A stretch of 64,000 nucleotides of DNA. Origin: Malachius bipustulatus. Lineage: Eukaryota; Arthropoda; Insecta; Coleoptera; Melyridae. Location: the NCBI GenBank assembly GCA_910589415.1, contig OU342638.1, positions 11,758,014-11,822,013 of the forward strand, read 5' to 3'. A program made the translations under genes and the position numbers. Of this stretch, positions 24,346 to 36,300 are shown piece by piece; position 1 is the first letter of the stretch; every line of letters starts with the position of its first letter. The notes beneath the pieces are model-generated. The model did not search any database. It was not told the origin of the DNA and worked only from the letters and a program-made list of their open reading frames with translations.

Positions 24346-25046
24346 CCCATTTGTTTTGTTGCTCTCGCTCGCAATGGTTAGTTCTGCCGTACTCTTCACT
24401 CGGACAAGCGCACAAGCGCTAGCATAAATGATTCACGCATATTCGCTGATAAACGCGTGCTCTTGTGTTCTAATTATATTAATATTTAAATGTTAAAATG
24501 TCACTCGATGAAATACCCGTTATAGTTTCATCGCATCAACTTCTACAATTAGGCACATCACAGTTTCTACCCATTTTTGCTTATCGCTTCTTCAGAAAAA
24601 AATAAAATTGAGTAGCATGACACCCTGATAATGGCAATTTGCATGTGTAAGAGCAAGAGGTCAGAGCCCAGCTGGCAAGACTCTCCCATACACTGAGGTT
24701 CAGGTTTTCGTCTCGCGCTTTACTGTTGAAATACGTGCTTCGTTCACTCACCTATATCTTACACCGTGTCGGCTATTCAAATACTCCTCACACCTAAAAG
24801 TGAACTTTCGTAGCTTGTAATGTAAATAACTATTTATTTAGTGTAAGTATTTTTTAATAAAAAAATATTTTTTCTCCAGAATGGCTCCCTTAAGAAGATA
24901 TTACTACTTTTGTGGAAAAAAAGTCTCAACACTACATCAGATCAAAATATTTTAGGTGTTTTTAATACACCGCTTTCAAATATAAAGTTTGAAAATAAGT
25001 TTTAAGTAGTGACTTTTATACTTTTAATTTCTTTAAGAAAATTATA
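24346..25046. other. No gene recognised
   Basis: Unannotated spacer between the LINE tail and the next palindromic element. No coding or repeat structure supported. Confidence 0.4.
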
Positions 25047-26123
25047 CAGGGTGTCTGCTTAAGGCTGGCCACCGGCTATATCTCGGAAACTAATGGGCCT
25101 AGAACCTCAAAATAAAAAATTTCCATACATAAGTGATCACGAGAAATTCAATGAAAATATTTTCAAGATGGCCGCACTTCCGGAAATACCGGAAGTTGAC
25201 AACTACTTCGTTATTTTAACGGAAACACCCTGTAAAATATTATATTTTTTAAATCTCTGAAGAAATCGAATACAGGTGGTTTTCACCATTGGAATTTAGA
25301 TTGAGCGGTTTATGAGTTATAAACAAGTGAAAATCGAAAATTTTCAACTTCAAAGCAGTATAGAACTAGAACGGCTCAAGATACCTAAAAACGGTTTACA
25401 TGTTCCTATCCTAAGTTTTCATGTTTTATCCTACTATCAGCCAATATTATAAACGCTTTTTAAGTTAACTGGCAGATTTCTGTGGCCGATTTTGAAGCTA
25501 ATATTGACCTCGAATAACTTTTATTAACATTTTTGTAATCCCTTTTATGCCAAGAGTAATAAAATTGCATTAATTTCGACCTATAGTCTATATCTTCTCC
25601 AGAAACGACCACAGAAATCGGCCAGTTAACTTAACCAGCGTTTATAATATTGGCCGTTAGTGGAGTAAATTTTAATACAGGGTGATCAAAATTATACGGT
25701 TTTTCATCACCCTGTATTAAAATTTAAACCACATAGTAGGATACTATGTGAAAAGTTAAGATAGGGACATGTAAACCGTTTTTAGATATCTTGAGCCGTT
25801 CTAGTTCTATACTGCTTTGAAGTTGAAAATTTTCGATTTTCACTTGTTTATAACTCCTAAACCGCTCAATCTAAATTCCAATGGTGAAAACCACCTGTAT
25901 TCGATTTCTTCAGAGATTTAAAAAATATAATATTTTACAGGGTGTTCCCGTTAAAATAACGAACTAGGTGTCAACTTCCGGTATTTCCGGAAGTGCGGCC
26001 ATCTTGAAAATATTTTCATTGAATTTCTCGTGATCACTTCTGTTTGGAAATTTTTTATTTTGAGGTTCTAGGCCCATTAGTTTCCGAGATATAGCCGGTG
26101 GCCACCCTTAAGCAGACACCCTG
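25047..26123. mobile_element. Palindromic mariner-type MITE, same family as 22851-23706
   Basis: Ends CAGGGTGTCTGCTTAAGG and its inverse, flanked by TA (25045-25046, 26124-26125). The arms align with the element at 22851-23706 over most of their length, including the segments around GATGGCCGCACTTCC and ACGGTTTACATGT, but the outer ends differ. The loop contains a separate inverted-repeat insertion (25438-25656). Confidence 0.9.
25438..25656. mobile_element. Small MITE nested in palindromic element
   Basis: Inverted repeats of about 50 bp (GCCAATATTATAAACGC at the left, GCGTTTATAATATTGGC at the right) with an internal GTTAACTGGC/GCCAGTTAAC. The sister element at 22851-23706 lacks this segment at the same position, so it is a secondary insertion. 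Flanks TAT/TTA are compatible with a 3-bp PIF/Harbinger-type target but not identical. Confidence 0.75.
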
Positions 26124-26399
26124 TACATTCATAAAAATGAAAATAATTTTGAGCAGTTCTTGTGAATATTTATTATTATTTTTCATAAGATAAATCAAAA
26201 TATCCCAAAAACTGAGCCTCCTAGGGACCTTTACTAGGAGTATCTTTTTTCAGATAATAATACAAGATTTCAAAATATGTTAAAGAAATTGATTTCTCCA
26301 ATGGCGTAGAAGTTTTGTGCCTTAAAAAAAGCACCCCCATAGCTACGCCACTGGTTTTGCCTGAAATTTTTTTTTGTACTTCAAAATTTCACCTCTCTA

Positions 26400-27081
26400 C
26401 AGGGTGTCCCGTATCGTTATGTTCAAATCTTGTGAGCATATAGTAGGCTTATTTCTAAGCCTAAAAAACCCAAAGGTGGCAGGTCTATCTGCACTCGTTA
26501 CGAAGTTACAGGCCTAAGAAAATAATGTCTAGTAAATACCAGATTTAACTTTGAAAACCACATAAAACTTATTTTATTGACCAAATCTTTAGTTTATCAT
26601 GTGTTAAAAATGTCCTATTCCTTGCTGAATACAAACTTGTGCTCGGAGGCCTATTGCAGAAGTAACAGTTCTAATTTCTCGTCTTTTTTCGCGACCGATC
26701 TCTTGATCAGCATGCTGAATACGATCCAATAATAATTGCTTTTTGGAATTTAGTTACAAACGCCAATTCCGAAATATGCTGGTGTCCCATTTATTTGAAT
26801 CCAAATGCCATTTTGTATGAGCAGGAGAACCTCTTCTAATGTTTATTTTGGTCACAGTTACTCATGTCGTTACCATAACAATAAATTATTAGCCTAAACC
26901 ACAACACATGTGGTTGTGTGGCTTTCAAAGTTGAATTTTTGTTATTCACTAGTCATAATTTTCTTAGGCCTGTAATTTCGTAACGAATAAAGATAGACCT
27001 ACCACTTTTGGGTTTTTTGGGCTCAAAATTAAGCCTACTATATGCTCAAAAAATTTGAACATAACGATACGGGACATCCTG
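26400..27081. mobile_element. Mariner-type element with CAGGGTGTCCCG ends, 682 bp
   Basis: It starts CAGGGTGTCCCGTATCG and ends with an inverted copy with one change, flanked by TA (26398-26399, 27082-27083). The inverted repeats extend inward with breaks for more than 150 bp (AGCATATAGTAGGCTTA, TTTCTTAGGCCTGTAA). The interior has a possible transposase remnant on the minus strand. Confidence 0.85.
26604..26753 (-). pseudogene. Possible C-terminal remnant of a mariner-like transposase
   Basis: A 49-codon frame ending GIGHF-stop, preceded by LLLDRIQHADQEIG and IRTVTSAIGLRAQVCIQQ. The pattern resembles the C-terminal end of some insect mariner-like transposases, which close with a G-GHF motif. 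It sits inside a TA-flanked element and stops upstream, so at best it is a relic. The catalytic DDE/D core is absent. Confidence 0.35.
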
Positions 27082-27734
27082 TATAATGACCTGAACCAAA
27101 ATTGAGAAAAATATCTTCAATAGTTTCAAAGATATTCAATAAAATTGATTTTTTCTTCCAAGTTTTACCTCAAAAATAAAGCTTTTCAGAGCAAAAATTT
27201 ATGGAAAAAATTAACCATGTCTCCAGGAAATTTTTCACCTATTTTTGCATTTCCTATATGCCCTTCCAGCTTCAAGTTAAAAAAAATTAAACTTTATACT
27301 TCAAAGATCTTGACGAGTGATTTTATTCACCTTCTTCGGATGTTACCTGGCAAAGCCAAGATGATCCAAATTTCATAGTCGCTGCATTCTTCCTACCTGT
27401 GTTGGAGACATGCGTACTGAAATTTTCAGCTTTTATAAAATGACGAATGTCTGGCAGTCGCGAGCTCTTAGTCTATAAAAATAATAAAAACTTCATGTAG
27501 ACTCTTTTCCACAGCACCATTGAGGTAGAAGTCCAAAAATTCACCATACAGATGTCCCAAAACTCAACAACATCCCTTAAAGGGCTGATAGGCCAACTCA
27601 CAACTGAACAGAATATCATAACATGATCTTAGTAAAAAATTATTTCGTTTCGAGATAATGGCGCTTCTATGAATTGTGTGAAAATCGATACGTTGGGTCA
27701 GTTTTTTTTTAATTCAACATTTTTTTACGCAATG

Positions 27735-27922
27735 TAAAACTGATGTGTCAAATGTCAAAGATGACATGCAGTCCCTATCAACTTCAAAATTTCAAATCGC
27801 ATGAGGGATTATGAGAGATCTCATTTTTTAGGTATTTTGATTATCCACACAATTGAAGTAGTTTTCAATTTTGAAACGCATTGTGTGTAACGTCATCTTT
27901 GACATTTGATACATTAGTTTTA
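27735..27922. repeat. Imperfect inverted repeat, possible small MITE
   Basis: TCAAATGTCAAAGATGACA at about 27747 pairs with TCATCTTTGACATTTGA at about 27893, extending outward through TAAAACTGATG/CATTAGTTTTA. About 30 bp of imperfect arms around a 120-bp spacer. Target duplication not clear. Confidence 0.45.
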
Positions 27923-28149
27923 TGTCACAATTGGAGTAGTAAAAATACCACTGAATTGAGTTATTGTATACTCTTGATGAACACGCGAACTTTTATTTTT
28001 TCTAACCCAAAAAATATCATCCTCTATACAAGGTGTTTCTAAATGTAGTACCATAAGTTGGATAAACGTGTATATGAAGCTTAAATATTAAGAAAATTCA
28101 AATAATTTTCTTCCGAAAATGTTTTTTAAACGAGATACAGGGTGTTTAA

Positions 28150-30781
28150 CCTTTTCGTACCGGGAATGTACTCCAGTGGTGATAATTTTAAGTGCTGGTC
28201 GGACGGGAAGCCACTCGAGTGGCAAGCGTAGAGAGTCGAAATATTACGAGTGTTTTGTATTTTACAGTGTATTCCCAACCTGGGTCAGCGTTAAATGATA
28301 AATAGCCACGCCCATATTAGAACTTCATTGGTTGATTTGAATCCATTCCGGTTGATCACTTCCACTTCTCCGTCAACTGATCTATCTTGCTTGCTTCAAT
28401 AGTCTCGGGTCCCTTCCCGCTTATTCTTTTAGTTAGTATTGTCTGCTGTTGTTCGGTGTACGGTTGTTAGATTATTCACTAGAAATCATGGCACAGCGTA
28501 AACGTTATAATGAGGAGGAATTATACAATATTTTAATGAATAGCGATGAAGACGAGAACTTTGATAGGGAAGAGGTTTATGTTGAAGATGACGGTTGGGA
28601 CAATTTATCTTTAGTGGATCACGAAGAGGAGGGAAATCCAACATCAGATGCGGATGGAAGGGTAGACGAAATCGCAGAAGAAATCGAAGTAGCTGAAGGA
28701 AGTGGAAGTAGAAGAAGCAGTTCAGCCTCGAAAAAAAAAAAACGAAGATCTCTACTGAAGAGCCTAGTTTCAACTGGCAAAAAACTGACTTAGTGCCTAC
28801 TCTACATAATTTTGATGACACTAACTCAGGTTGTCGAATGAACAACATAACTGAAAATTCGACACCACTAGAAATATTTGAATGTTTCATAACCACTGAA
28901 ATTGTACAAGAAATTGCAACACAATCAAACTTATATTATGAATCATTTGCAGAAAATAATCCTGATAAAGCCATAAAAAACTTTAGGGCCATAGATGTGA
29001 ATGACATGTATGTTTTCTTCGCTATTTCGCTTCTTATGCCCCTTGTGAAAAAACAAAAAATTAAAGAAAAACAAAAAATTAAAGATTTCTGGTCCAGGGA
29101 CTGCATTATTGAAACTCCTATCTTTGGACAAGTGATGCCAAGAGATAGGTATCTTTTTATACTAAGATTTATTCACTTTTGTGATAATTCTAATATTGAT
29201 GGAGAGGACAGTCTGTTCAAAATCAGGTGTATTGTTGACCATTGCAAGTCCACTTTCAAAAATTGTTTTTATCCATTCCGTAATCTTGTAATTGACGAAA
29301 GTTTGCTATTGTTCAAGGGACGATTATCATTTCGGCAATATATTCCATCAAAGAGGCATCGGTTTGGAGTGAAGTTTTTCGTTATGGTCGATTGCGAAAC
29401 CGGGTATATCTTAGATTTTATTATATACACCGGTGGCAGTACCGAAGTCAAAGAATTCGATCAAAAGCTTGGCAAATCTGGAAATATAGTGATGACGCTG
29501 ATAGAACCGTATTGGAATAAAGGACACCGACTCTTTACAGATAATTGGTATACAAGCCCTTTACTATATGAAGCTCTCTTCCGTGTAAAAACCAATTGTT
29601 GTGGAACTGTAAAAGCCAACAGACAGTTCATGCCAACGTTTTAGAAAACCAAGTAAAAAGGCACCATTCAATTTTTCCCCAGTGAAAGACTATTAGCCCT
29701 AAAATGGACAGATAAGAGGGATGTTCACATGTTAACTTCTATCCATAATAGTTCAACGGAAGCGGTAACAAGGAGACAAAATGAAGAGATCCGTAAACCA
29801 TGCTGTGTTGTTGATTATAACGCGAATATGGGAGGTGTGGATAGAACAGACATGCTTTTGAGCTCCACAGAATCAATTAGAAAGACGGTAAAATGGTATA
29901 AAAAGGTCTTTTTTCATTTCTTGGACTTCACCGTTCTAAACTCACATGTTACCTATAAAATAAAAACTGGCAAACATATTCCACTGCTGGATTTTCAGAA
30001 GGAACTAGTAAGAACTCTAATTCAGAAATATCAAAGAGCACAACCAAGAAGTTCAATTATTAGCAATAGATCAGATAACGGGCAATCTCCACTGAGACTT
30101 ACAGCAAGACATTTTCCTGCAACATATCCCTCTCTGCCGGGAACCAATAAAAAGGTTCTGAAACGATGTGTTGTCTGTTCAAAAAACAACGTACGAAAAA
30201 GTACTACATTTTACTGCAAAATATGTGCCGATAAGTGTCGATAAGTATGTGCCGACTTGTGTGCCGATAAGTGTTTTGAAAGATACCACACAGTGGTCAA
30301 GTTTTAGTGAAAACTAGTTTCTTTATATAGTTGCGTGCCTAGGTACCTAATTTGTTAGTTTTAGAATTCGTTTAAATTTTTGTTTTATTCATTTCTTGTT
30401 GATCGAAGTTTATGTTTTATTTATGAGTTTTATGTTTATATTTTATTGAGTTTCAATATGTCGTTTTTATCCACAGTTGGGATTTATCTCGTTAGTTTAG
30501 GTAATGCGATTAATTTTTCATTTATTAGAATTGTTGTGATTTTATGTTTCGATTTTTATTGTGTTTTTTATTAAAAAATTTTAATAGAAAATTTGCCAAA
30601 GAAAATATAGTATCATTGATATGTTTTTAAAGTTACTATAAACAAAAATAGAGCACAAGATAATACTATCTAATGTAAAACACGTGTGGCGGTTCAGGCC
30701 GGCAAGCGACTGGAGTAGCAACCAGTTCCCGCGCCCGTCCAGCCGGCGCGAACTAATAGTGTCTCTGCCGTACCGAAAAGG
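28150..30781 (+). mobile_element. piggyBac element, complete ends, dead transposase
   Basis: The element is flanked by TTAA at 28146-28149 and 30782-30785. Its termini are inverted copies: CCTTTTCGTACCGG at the left and CCGTACCGAAAAGG at the right. Length 2632 bp. It carries one plus-strand transposase gene. A TTAA target and this size are diagnostic of the piggyBac superfamily. Confidence 0.95.
28488..30244 (+). pseudogene. piggyBac (DDE_Tnp_1_7 / PGBD4-like) transposase, frameshift and two stops
   Basis: I take the start at the ATG of MAQRKRYNEEE (28488). An acidic N-terminus leads to an A run at 28728-28741, where the frame changes. The frame from 28793 continues with SFRQYIPSKRHRFGVKFF and its three aspartate landmarks: IDESLL, TDNWYTS and then NMGGVDRTDM in the downstream part. 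The reading is broken by in-frame TAG (29642-29644) and TAA (29654-29656) just after ANRQFMPTF, and then continues through ALKWTDKRDVHML. The C-terminus keeps a cysteine-rich zinc domain (CVVCSKNN, CKICADKC), typical of piggyBac. All three catalytic aspartates are present, but one frameshift and two stops make it inactive. Confidence 0.93.
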
Positions 30782-31775
30782 TTAAGTGTCGATCTACGAA
30801 ACTTGTTTTTATTGTATCTTTCTACATAGTGGACCAATAATTCTTAATTTTTGTATACAGGCTTTCTATTCAATAACCCGTATTTGGAAAAATTCTGGGA
30901 AAAACCGAAGCACCTAGTGGCATAGAATCTGGGGTCCCATGACACCTTTTTTCTCTTAACAACAATTATGAACTGTTTTTTTTTTATTATTGCTTTTTCA
31001 GAATGCCAAATTAAATTGCTACAAAAAAGCCATACTTACAAAATTTCAATAGAACGCACCGTTCTCAATAATACCATAATATGAAGGGCTTGCAGATAAA
31101 GCTAAAATATGTATAAAATTCAAATAAATTTTTTTTCGAAAATGTTTTTTTAACGAGATGCAGTATGTTTAATTATTGTCATTTACAAAATCAAACTATC
31201 TTCATATTTTGGCTCTATCTACAAGCCCTTCAATTTATCTTACTTATCTTAAACTATTAAATAAATAATAATAAAAGTTAAACACTCTACATTTGAATTT
31301 TTATCGAATAAACAACAATTCTGAATTTTTTTACGAGAAAAAAATTTGGGGTCATGGGACCCCGAATTCAACACCACTGGGTGCTTGGGTTTTACCCAGA
31401 ATTTTTTCAAATAAGTCTTATTAAATAGAAAGGCTGCATACAAAAATTCAGACTTATTGGTCCACTCTGTAGAAAGATACAATAAAAACTAGTTCTCATT
31501 TATTTAAAAAACATTTTCGAAAAAGAATTTATTTAATTTTTCCCAATATTTTAGCTTCATATGCACGCCCTCCATCTTATGGTACTACATTTAGAAACAC
31601 TTTGAACACTATTATGTTACCAAGGCCACTATAAAAGCAAGAAGATAATTTTATTAAACTGAAAAACTGCCAAACTTCAGACCTGATTGTTACGTGGAAA
31701 TGTTTTAGAAATAAGACTTGAAATTATTGTTTTTAACATTTTTATTCACCAATTGTAGTCTTTAAGTGGTACTGT

Positions 31776-32547
31776 CCTTCAAAGATATAGTGAACGTTGA
31801 CTTATCATGGTAAATTATACGGGTGTAAGAGCACAGCGGTAAATAATCATTTTACATAAAGGGACTGGGACTGGTTTACTCAGAAAATCTTATGCCTGCC
31901 TAAAAATAAATGGTGATGGTGAATTGTGAAAACAGGTCCGGACTTCTTAAAATATAACACTGGATACACCATAATGTGCTTCTAAGGATATGTCGTTTAA
32001 AGTTAATTTTTACCTCCTTAAAACTTGAATACAAGGAAGGGATAAATTACCTGCTTTCAGGGAATGTTTGATTTTATGTTCATATAAGTTTGTAGAATTC
32101 ATAAGTTTGCAGAACAATAAGTTTTTTCTTATGGCGTCATTCTCTTAAAATATTTTTTGGGTTTTTCGAAAAAAATTAGACGAAAATTTTGAATTTTTTT
32201 TTATTTATCAGATTTTTCATTAAATTGAAATTTTCAATATACCGAATGGCATGAAAAAATATAATGGCCATAAGAAAGAACAAAAAATGACTATAACTGG
32301 TTCTGGTCGGCTTTGGAAGTTTTTAAAATGTCAAAGCAACAGCTCTTAAAGACTTATGTATAGACCTAGATAGAATACAATAATTAATAATAATAATTAT
32401 TATCAATAATGAAAAGATAAGATGGCCGAAATAAGAAATCTCGATTTCTAAATTTTTTCAGGATATTTCCAGCAATGGCTGAAGTTATCCTAATTTTTTT
32501 TCAGATTCTTATTTTTCCCACCCTGTATAACAATATCATTAACAGAG

Positions 32548-32583
<36 letters not shown>

Positions 32584-32992
32584 TCCTGATAAAAATGTGG
32601 CAAGTTATTTTTTTTCGGTAGGTATGTCCTTAGTTTTCAGAGCTTTTTGAAAACGAAACTGGTTAATATTATTTTGTTTTAGTGTATTTTTAATACAAAA
32701 TATTTATCAGACTTAAACCTTGAAATATTACAAAATTCCGTTTAATAAACTGCAAACAGTGCAAACTGATGAAGAACGAAGAAGTATCCGTTTAAAAGAA
32801 ATATAACCGGGAATGGAATTTAAATAATACTGCCCTGTTACTGTACCTGGCTTTACTGTCCCAAGAAGTATAAGGGATTTCTGTTATAGAAACGTAGCAA
32901 ATGCAGGTATAATACCTAGTTTACTTTTTGGTAAGTGCTTTATACCCCCATAATCTACCATGATAAGTCAACATTCACTATATGTTTGAAGG
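31776..32992. mobile_element. TIR element of unknown superfamily, 1.2 kb
   Basis: CCTTCAAAGATATAGTGAA at the left matches the inverse of TTCACTATATGTTTGAAGG at the right. The match runs on through GTTGACTTATCATGGTA for about 50 bp with few changes. The interior contains a (TAT)n run at about 32546-32581 and no coding. No target duplication was recognised. Confidence 0.7.
32546..32581. repeat. (TTA)n microsatellite
   Basis: About twelve uninterrupted TTA units. Confidence 0.9.
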
Positions 32993-33152
32993 CCTATACC
33001 TACATTAGGCTTAAATAATAGGTGTTTGAGGTAGTGACTAGAGCATAAAGGGTAATCTGACTGAACTATGCTAGAATCCTATCCTGTAATATTCCCCTAA
33101 GTATACCCCCATAACTAATTCATTAGGTAATACTATTTCTTACAGCCGCTTA

Positions 33153-33328
33153 TTATTGGGTTACACACCGTTTTAGATGGCCCCTGCTCTGTGTATGTTG
33201 CTTGAACTGCGTCTCTGAATTCACTGACATGTCGCATATCTTGCAATAATACTGGCCCGATGGTGTGCGATTGGCGCAGAAACTCGCACTGGAGTCTTTT
33301 TTAATACCATCCAATGCTGCAGTCACTG
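33153..33328 (-). CDS. Zinc-finger gene coding exon 7 (finger 4, stop)
   Basis: Acceptor CAATTTCAG before CAGTGACTG; finger 4 starts YYCKICDMSV and ends SRGHLKR. The frame closes with a double TAA, and its phase fits exon 6 exactly. Confidence 0.9.
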
Positions 33329-36300
33329 CTGAAATTGAAGAATATAAGTCAATAAAAAGCCATCACTCATCACTGATATTTATGAATTGTTGTTAAACAT
33401 ACACAGCATGGAACCTGAGACCCGTAGGTAGATGTGAGAGTTGATGAAGTAAAGGCGTGCTATAAGTTTAAGCACAAACATTTGTTGAAAGATTTGTAAT
33501 ATGTACTCAGAAAAACTGATATTTTCTCTATTTAAGAAATTAACAAAAATTAACATTTAAATTCAATTATTGGGCCGATGTTTAATAAAAAACCTGTTTA
33601 AAGTCAAGTGATCTATAATAATCTGTCAGCCAAAGTCTTATTTATTTATTTATTACAGTTTTTCGGATACAAACAGTCATAGGGTCAAAAAATGTTTGTC
33701 ACAGACCGTATTGAACATGTTGAAGCACACCAATGATTTGGACACTGATATTGTATAGACTAAGACTAATAGACTAAGAGTGAATTATAGTGAGGTGGGG
33801 GTGAAACTAAGGAAAGGACCACCACGAAGCTGGATGGTGTAAGGGAAGTGCGAATTTCCACTGTTGTGAAAGGAGTCAGGTACTAGCGGTGCTCGACGAA
33901 GGTGGGTAGACCCTTTCCTGCAAGATAGGCAGATCGGTGTCTTCTGCGTGTATCTGTGGTGTTAATGTCCGGTCAACTTAAAAAGGTTGCCGGAATAAAT
34001 ATACAGAAGTGTTAATTTTGATAATAATTAATAAGTGTACCAAGCAGTATAATTAGGTGTACTTCGTGCCTAATCTGCAGTATTCATCGTTCGGTTTAAG
34101 GAATTAGAAAGCAACGTATTCTTCAGTTTAACAATTAATAATTACCAAACAACGAGTACTCATCAGTTCGAGGAATATTACTTTTAATAATTAAAGTAAA
34201 AGTGGCAGTCAGGAGCCCCAACCCTGGATGGTACCGTGAGTGTTTAACCATATTGAGCTTTATTGTATTTATGCTAGAATGTAAGTTGTAATTTGTTGGT
34301 GACAAATTTGTAATTGTGTTCTCTTTATGTCATAATATAATATTATAGTGAAGCATTACTTATTAATTAACTCTTCCCTTAATTATTGATGCAAAGTAAT
34401 CCTCAAAAGAACCTCCCTGAGAATGAATCAAAAAGAAAAATCAAATGTAGGTGTCCCCAAAAAGGGATGCAACAATGTGTACGAAATCTACATTGGCACT
34501 AATTAAATGAGAGACGTACCTTTATTTTCAGGTGTGCAATAATCCACAATTCCGGCTTGTTTCAGTTTCTTTTTGTGCTTCTGGCCATTGTAGTGCATCT
34601 GCAACTGTTCTGGGGTTGTCACGGTAACCCCACACAGTGTGCACGTGGTGGTCGAACACGCCGGAGAAGCATCAACACTAACACTGACTGGAACGACCGC
34701 GGCCTGATTTTGCTGTTCCGCTCGTCTAAAAGCCAAGCCAAAGGTGTCTTCGCCTTCTTTCAGTATCACTTTTGGCTGAGGCCTGTCAAAATAATGCAGT
34801 GTTAGCTTATTCCATTCCAAGCAAATAACTAAATAACATTTCACTTACTTATCTCTGACCCATTTACTGTCTGCATCAAAATGACCCTTCCCAGCAGGCG
34901 GCTTATATCCGAGAAGTGCTCTTAAAATGGAAAATTAATAGGGAATTCAACTCGCTTCAAGGTAATCAACTTACTTCTGGTGGTTTTTCCCCATATAATG
35001 AGACTCGGCATGCATTTTTCCAGTAAACGCTAAGTCGCACACGACACAATGACGGTACCTCTCATCGTCTACCTGCAATTTTAAGGGAACGCTTCAAATC
35101 ATTTGATATTTCTGCAGAATCTATGCAACAGTGTAGCGGGTCTCTATTAATAGATCCACGAGGATAACTCTGAAGGCTCAGTAGATAGCCGGAAATGTTT
35201 TAAATAAAAATGGAAGGTTATTTTAAGATCCAGGCAATAAAAAGGCCAGAAAATTTTACAATCAAACATAAAGTCTGTACACTGAGAGTTGTCTGTTGTG
35301 AGAACTAAGGATACATCATCTCGTTATGTTTCTTACTCCTTCTATTGCATTGCAGTCAATCGAGTTAAAATGGGACGTATTGTCAGAAATACGTTTGAAT
35401 CGTCAGCAATTCTAAAAAGATGAGCGAGAGTGAGACGGAAGTATCGACTCGCGTCTTGATACGCTTAGATTGATACGATAAGATTGTCGTCCAGCTCATC
35501 GGCTACTGTCAGTTGACAGTGACAGCGCTAAATATACTGATGAGATTTGTTATTTGAAACGTTTTTAATACGAAATTAGCAGAATTCCTGTGTTATATTG
35601 TACGGTGTGATAAACTATGAGTAATTTAATTTCGCGAATGCCTAAAAATCTATTTCCTTGTTTTGCCTGGGAAACGATTGAACTCCCTAGTACGTGGTCT
35701 TGTGGTAAAATTGCTGGAATATTTTACTTGCAAATAAGAAAACGGAGGTGTTATTCTTTCTTTTAAACGGCAACCAGCAGGTAGGTGACATGATATTTCT
35801 ATCATGATGATAACAATAATAATTATTATCATTCTTATTTACTTGCATTATATATATTTGTTATCAAAAAGTTGCAAGGCTCTACTTCGTCAATAACTTG
35901 TCGAAATAATATATTTATAGGATATTCATTATTCCTCAACACACGCCACTGACACGAACTGCGATACCACATCTGGTTCGACTTAGAAATAAGTGTACGA
36001 TTCAAATCGAATTAAATGAAATTGTTTAGTCAGAATCAGTGCGGCATGACAACGGACAACTCTCAGTGTACAGATAGTGGCGTGTGTGAGTCGGACGAAC
36101 ATGTAAATATTTTGAGCCGGAACAAGATTACTTCTCCCCCCCGTTTTCGAGGATGCTGAACACGATGCCGTTGTCAGAATTTCTCTTTGGGGTTGCGCAA
36201 CCCCTCAAAACGGCCAAAAACCACCCCCTAAAGAGATAAACCGCGCTTCAATCCATTTCCCTGCAAAAAAAAACCTTCCCCCCGTTTTCGAGGATGCTGA

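Larger units (their letters stand above)
28029..31604. mobile_element. Palindromic mariner-type MITE interrupted by piggyBac
   Basis: The left arm begins CAAGGTGTTTCTAAATG at 28029 after TATA. The right arm ends with CATTTAGAAACACTTTG at 31604. The left arm runs 28029-28145, is cut by the piggyBac element and continues from 30786. From there to about 31000 it is the inverted copy of about 31490-31320 (AGTGGACCAATAA landmark). The middle, about 31000-31200, is again inverted-repeat rich. No coding of its own. Confidence 0.8.

Noticed and set aside
34557..34805. Plus-strand 82-codon frame
   Set aside because: Antisense to exon 6 of the zinc-finger gene, whose splice sites and finger motif are far better supported.
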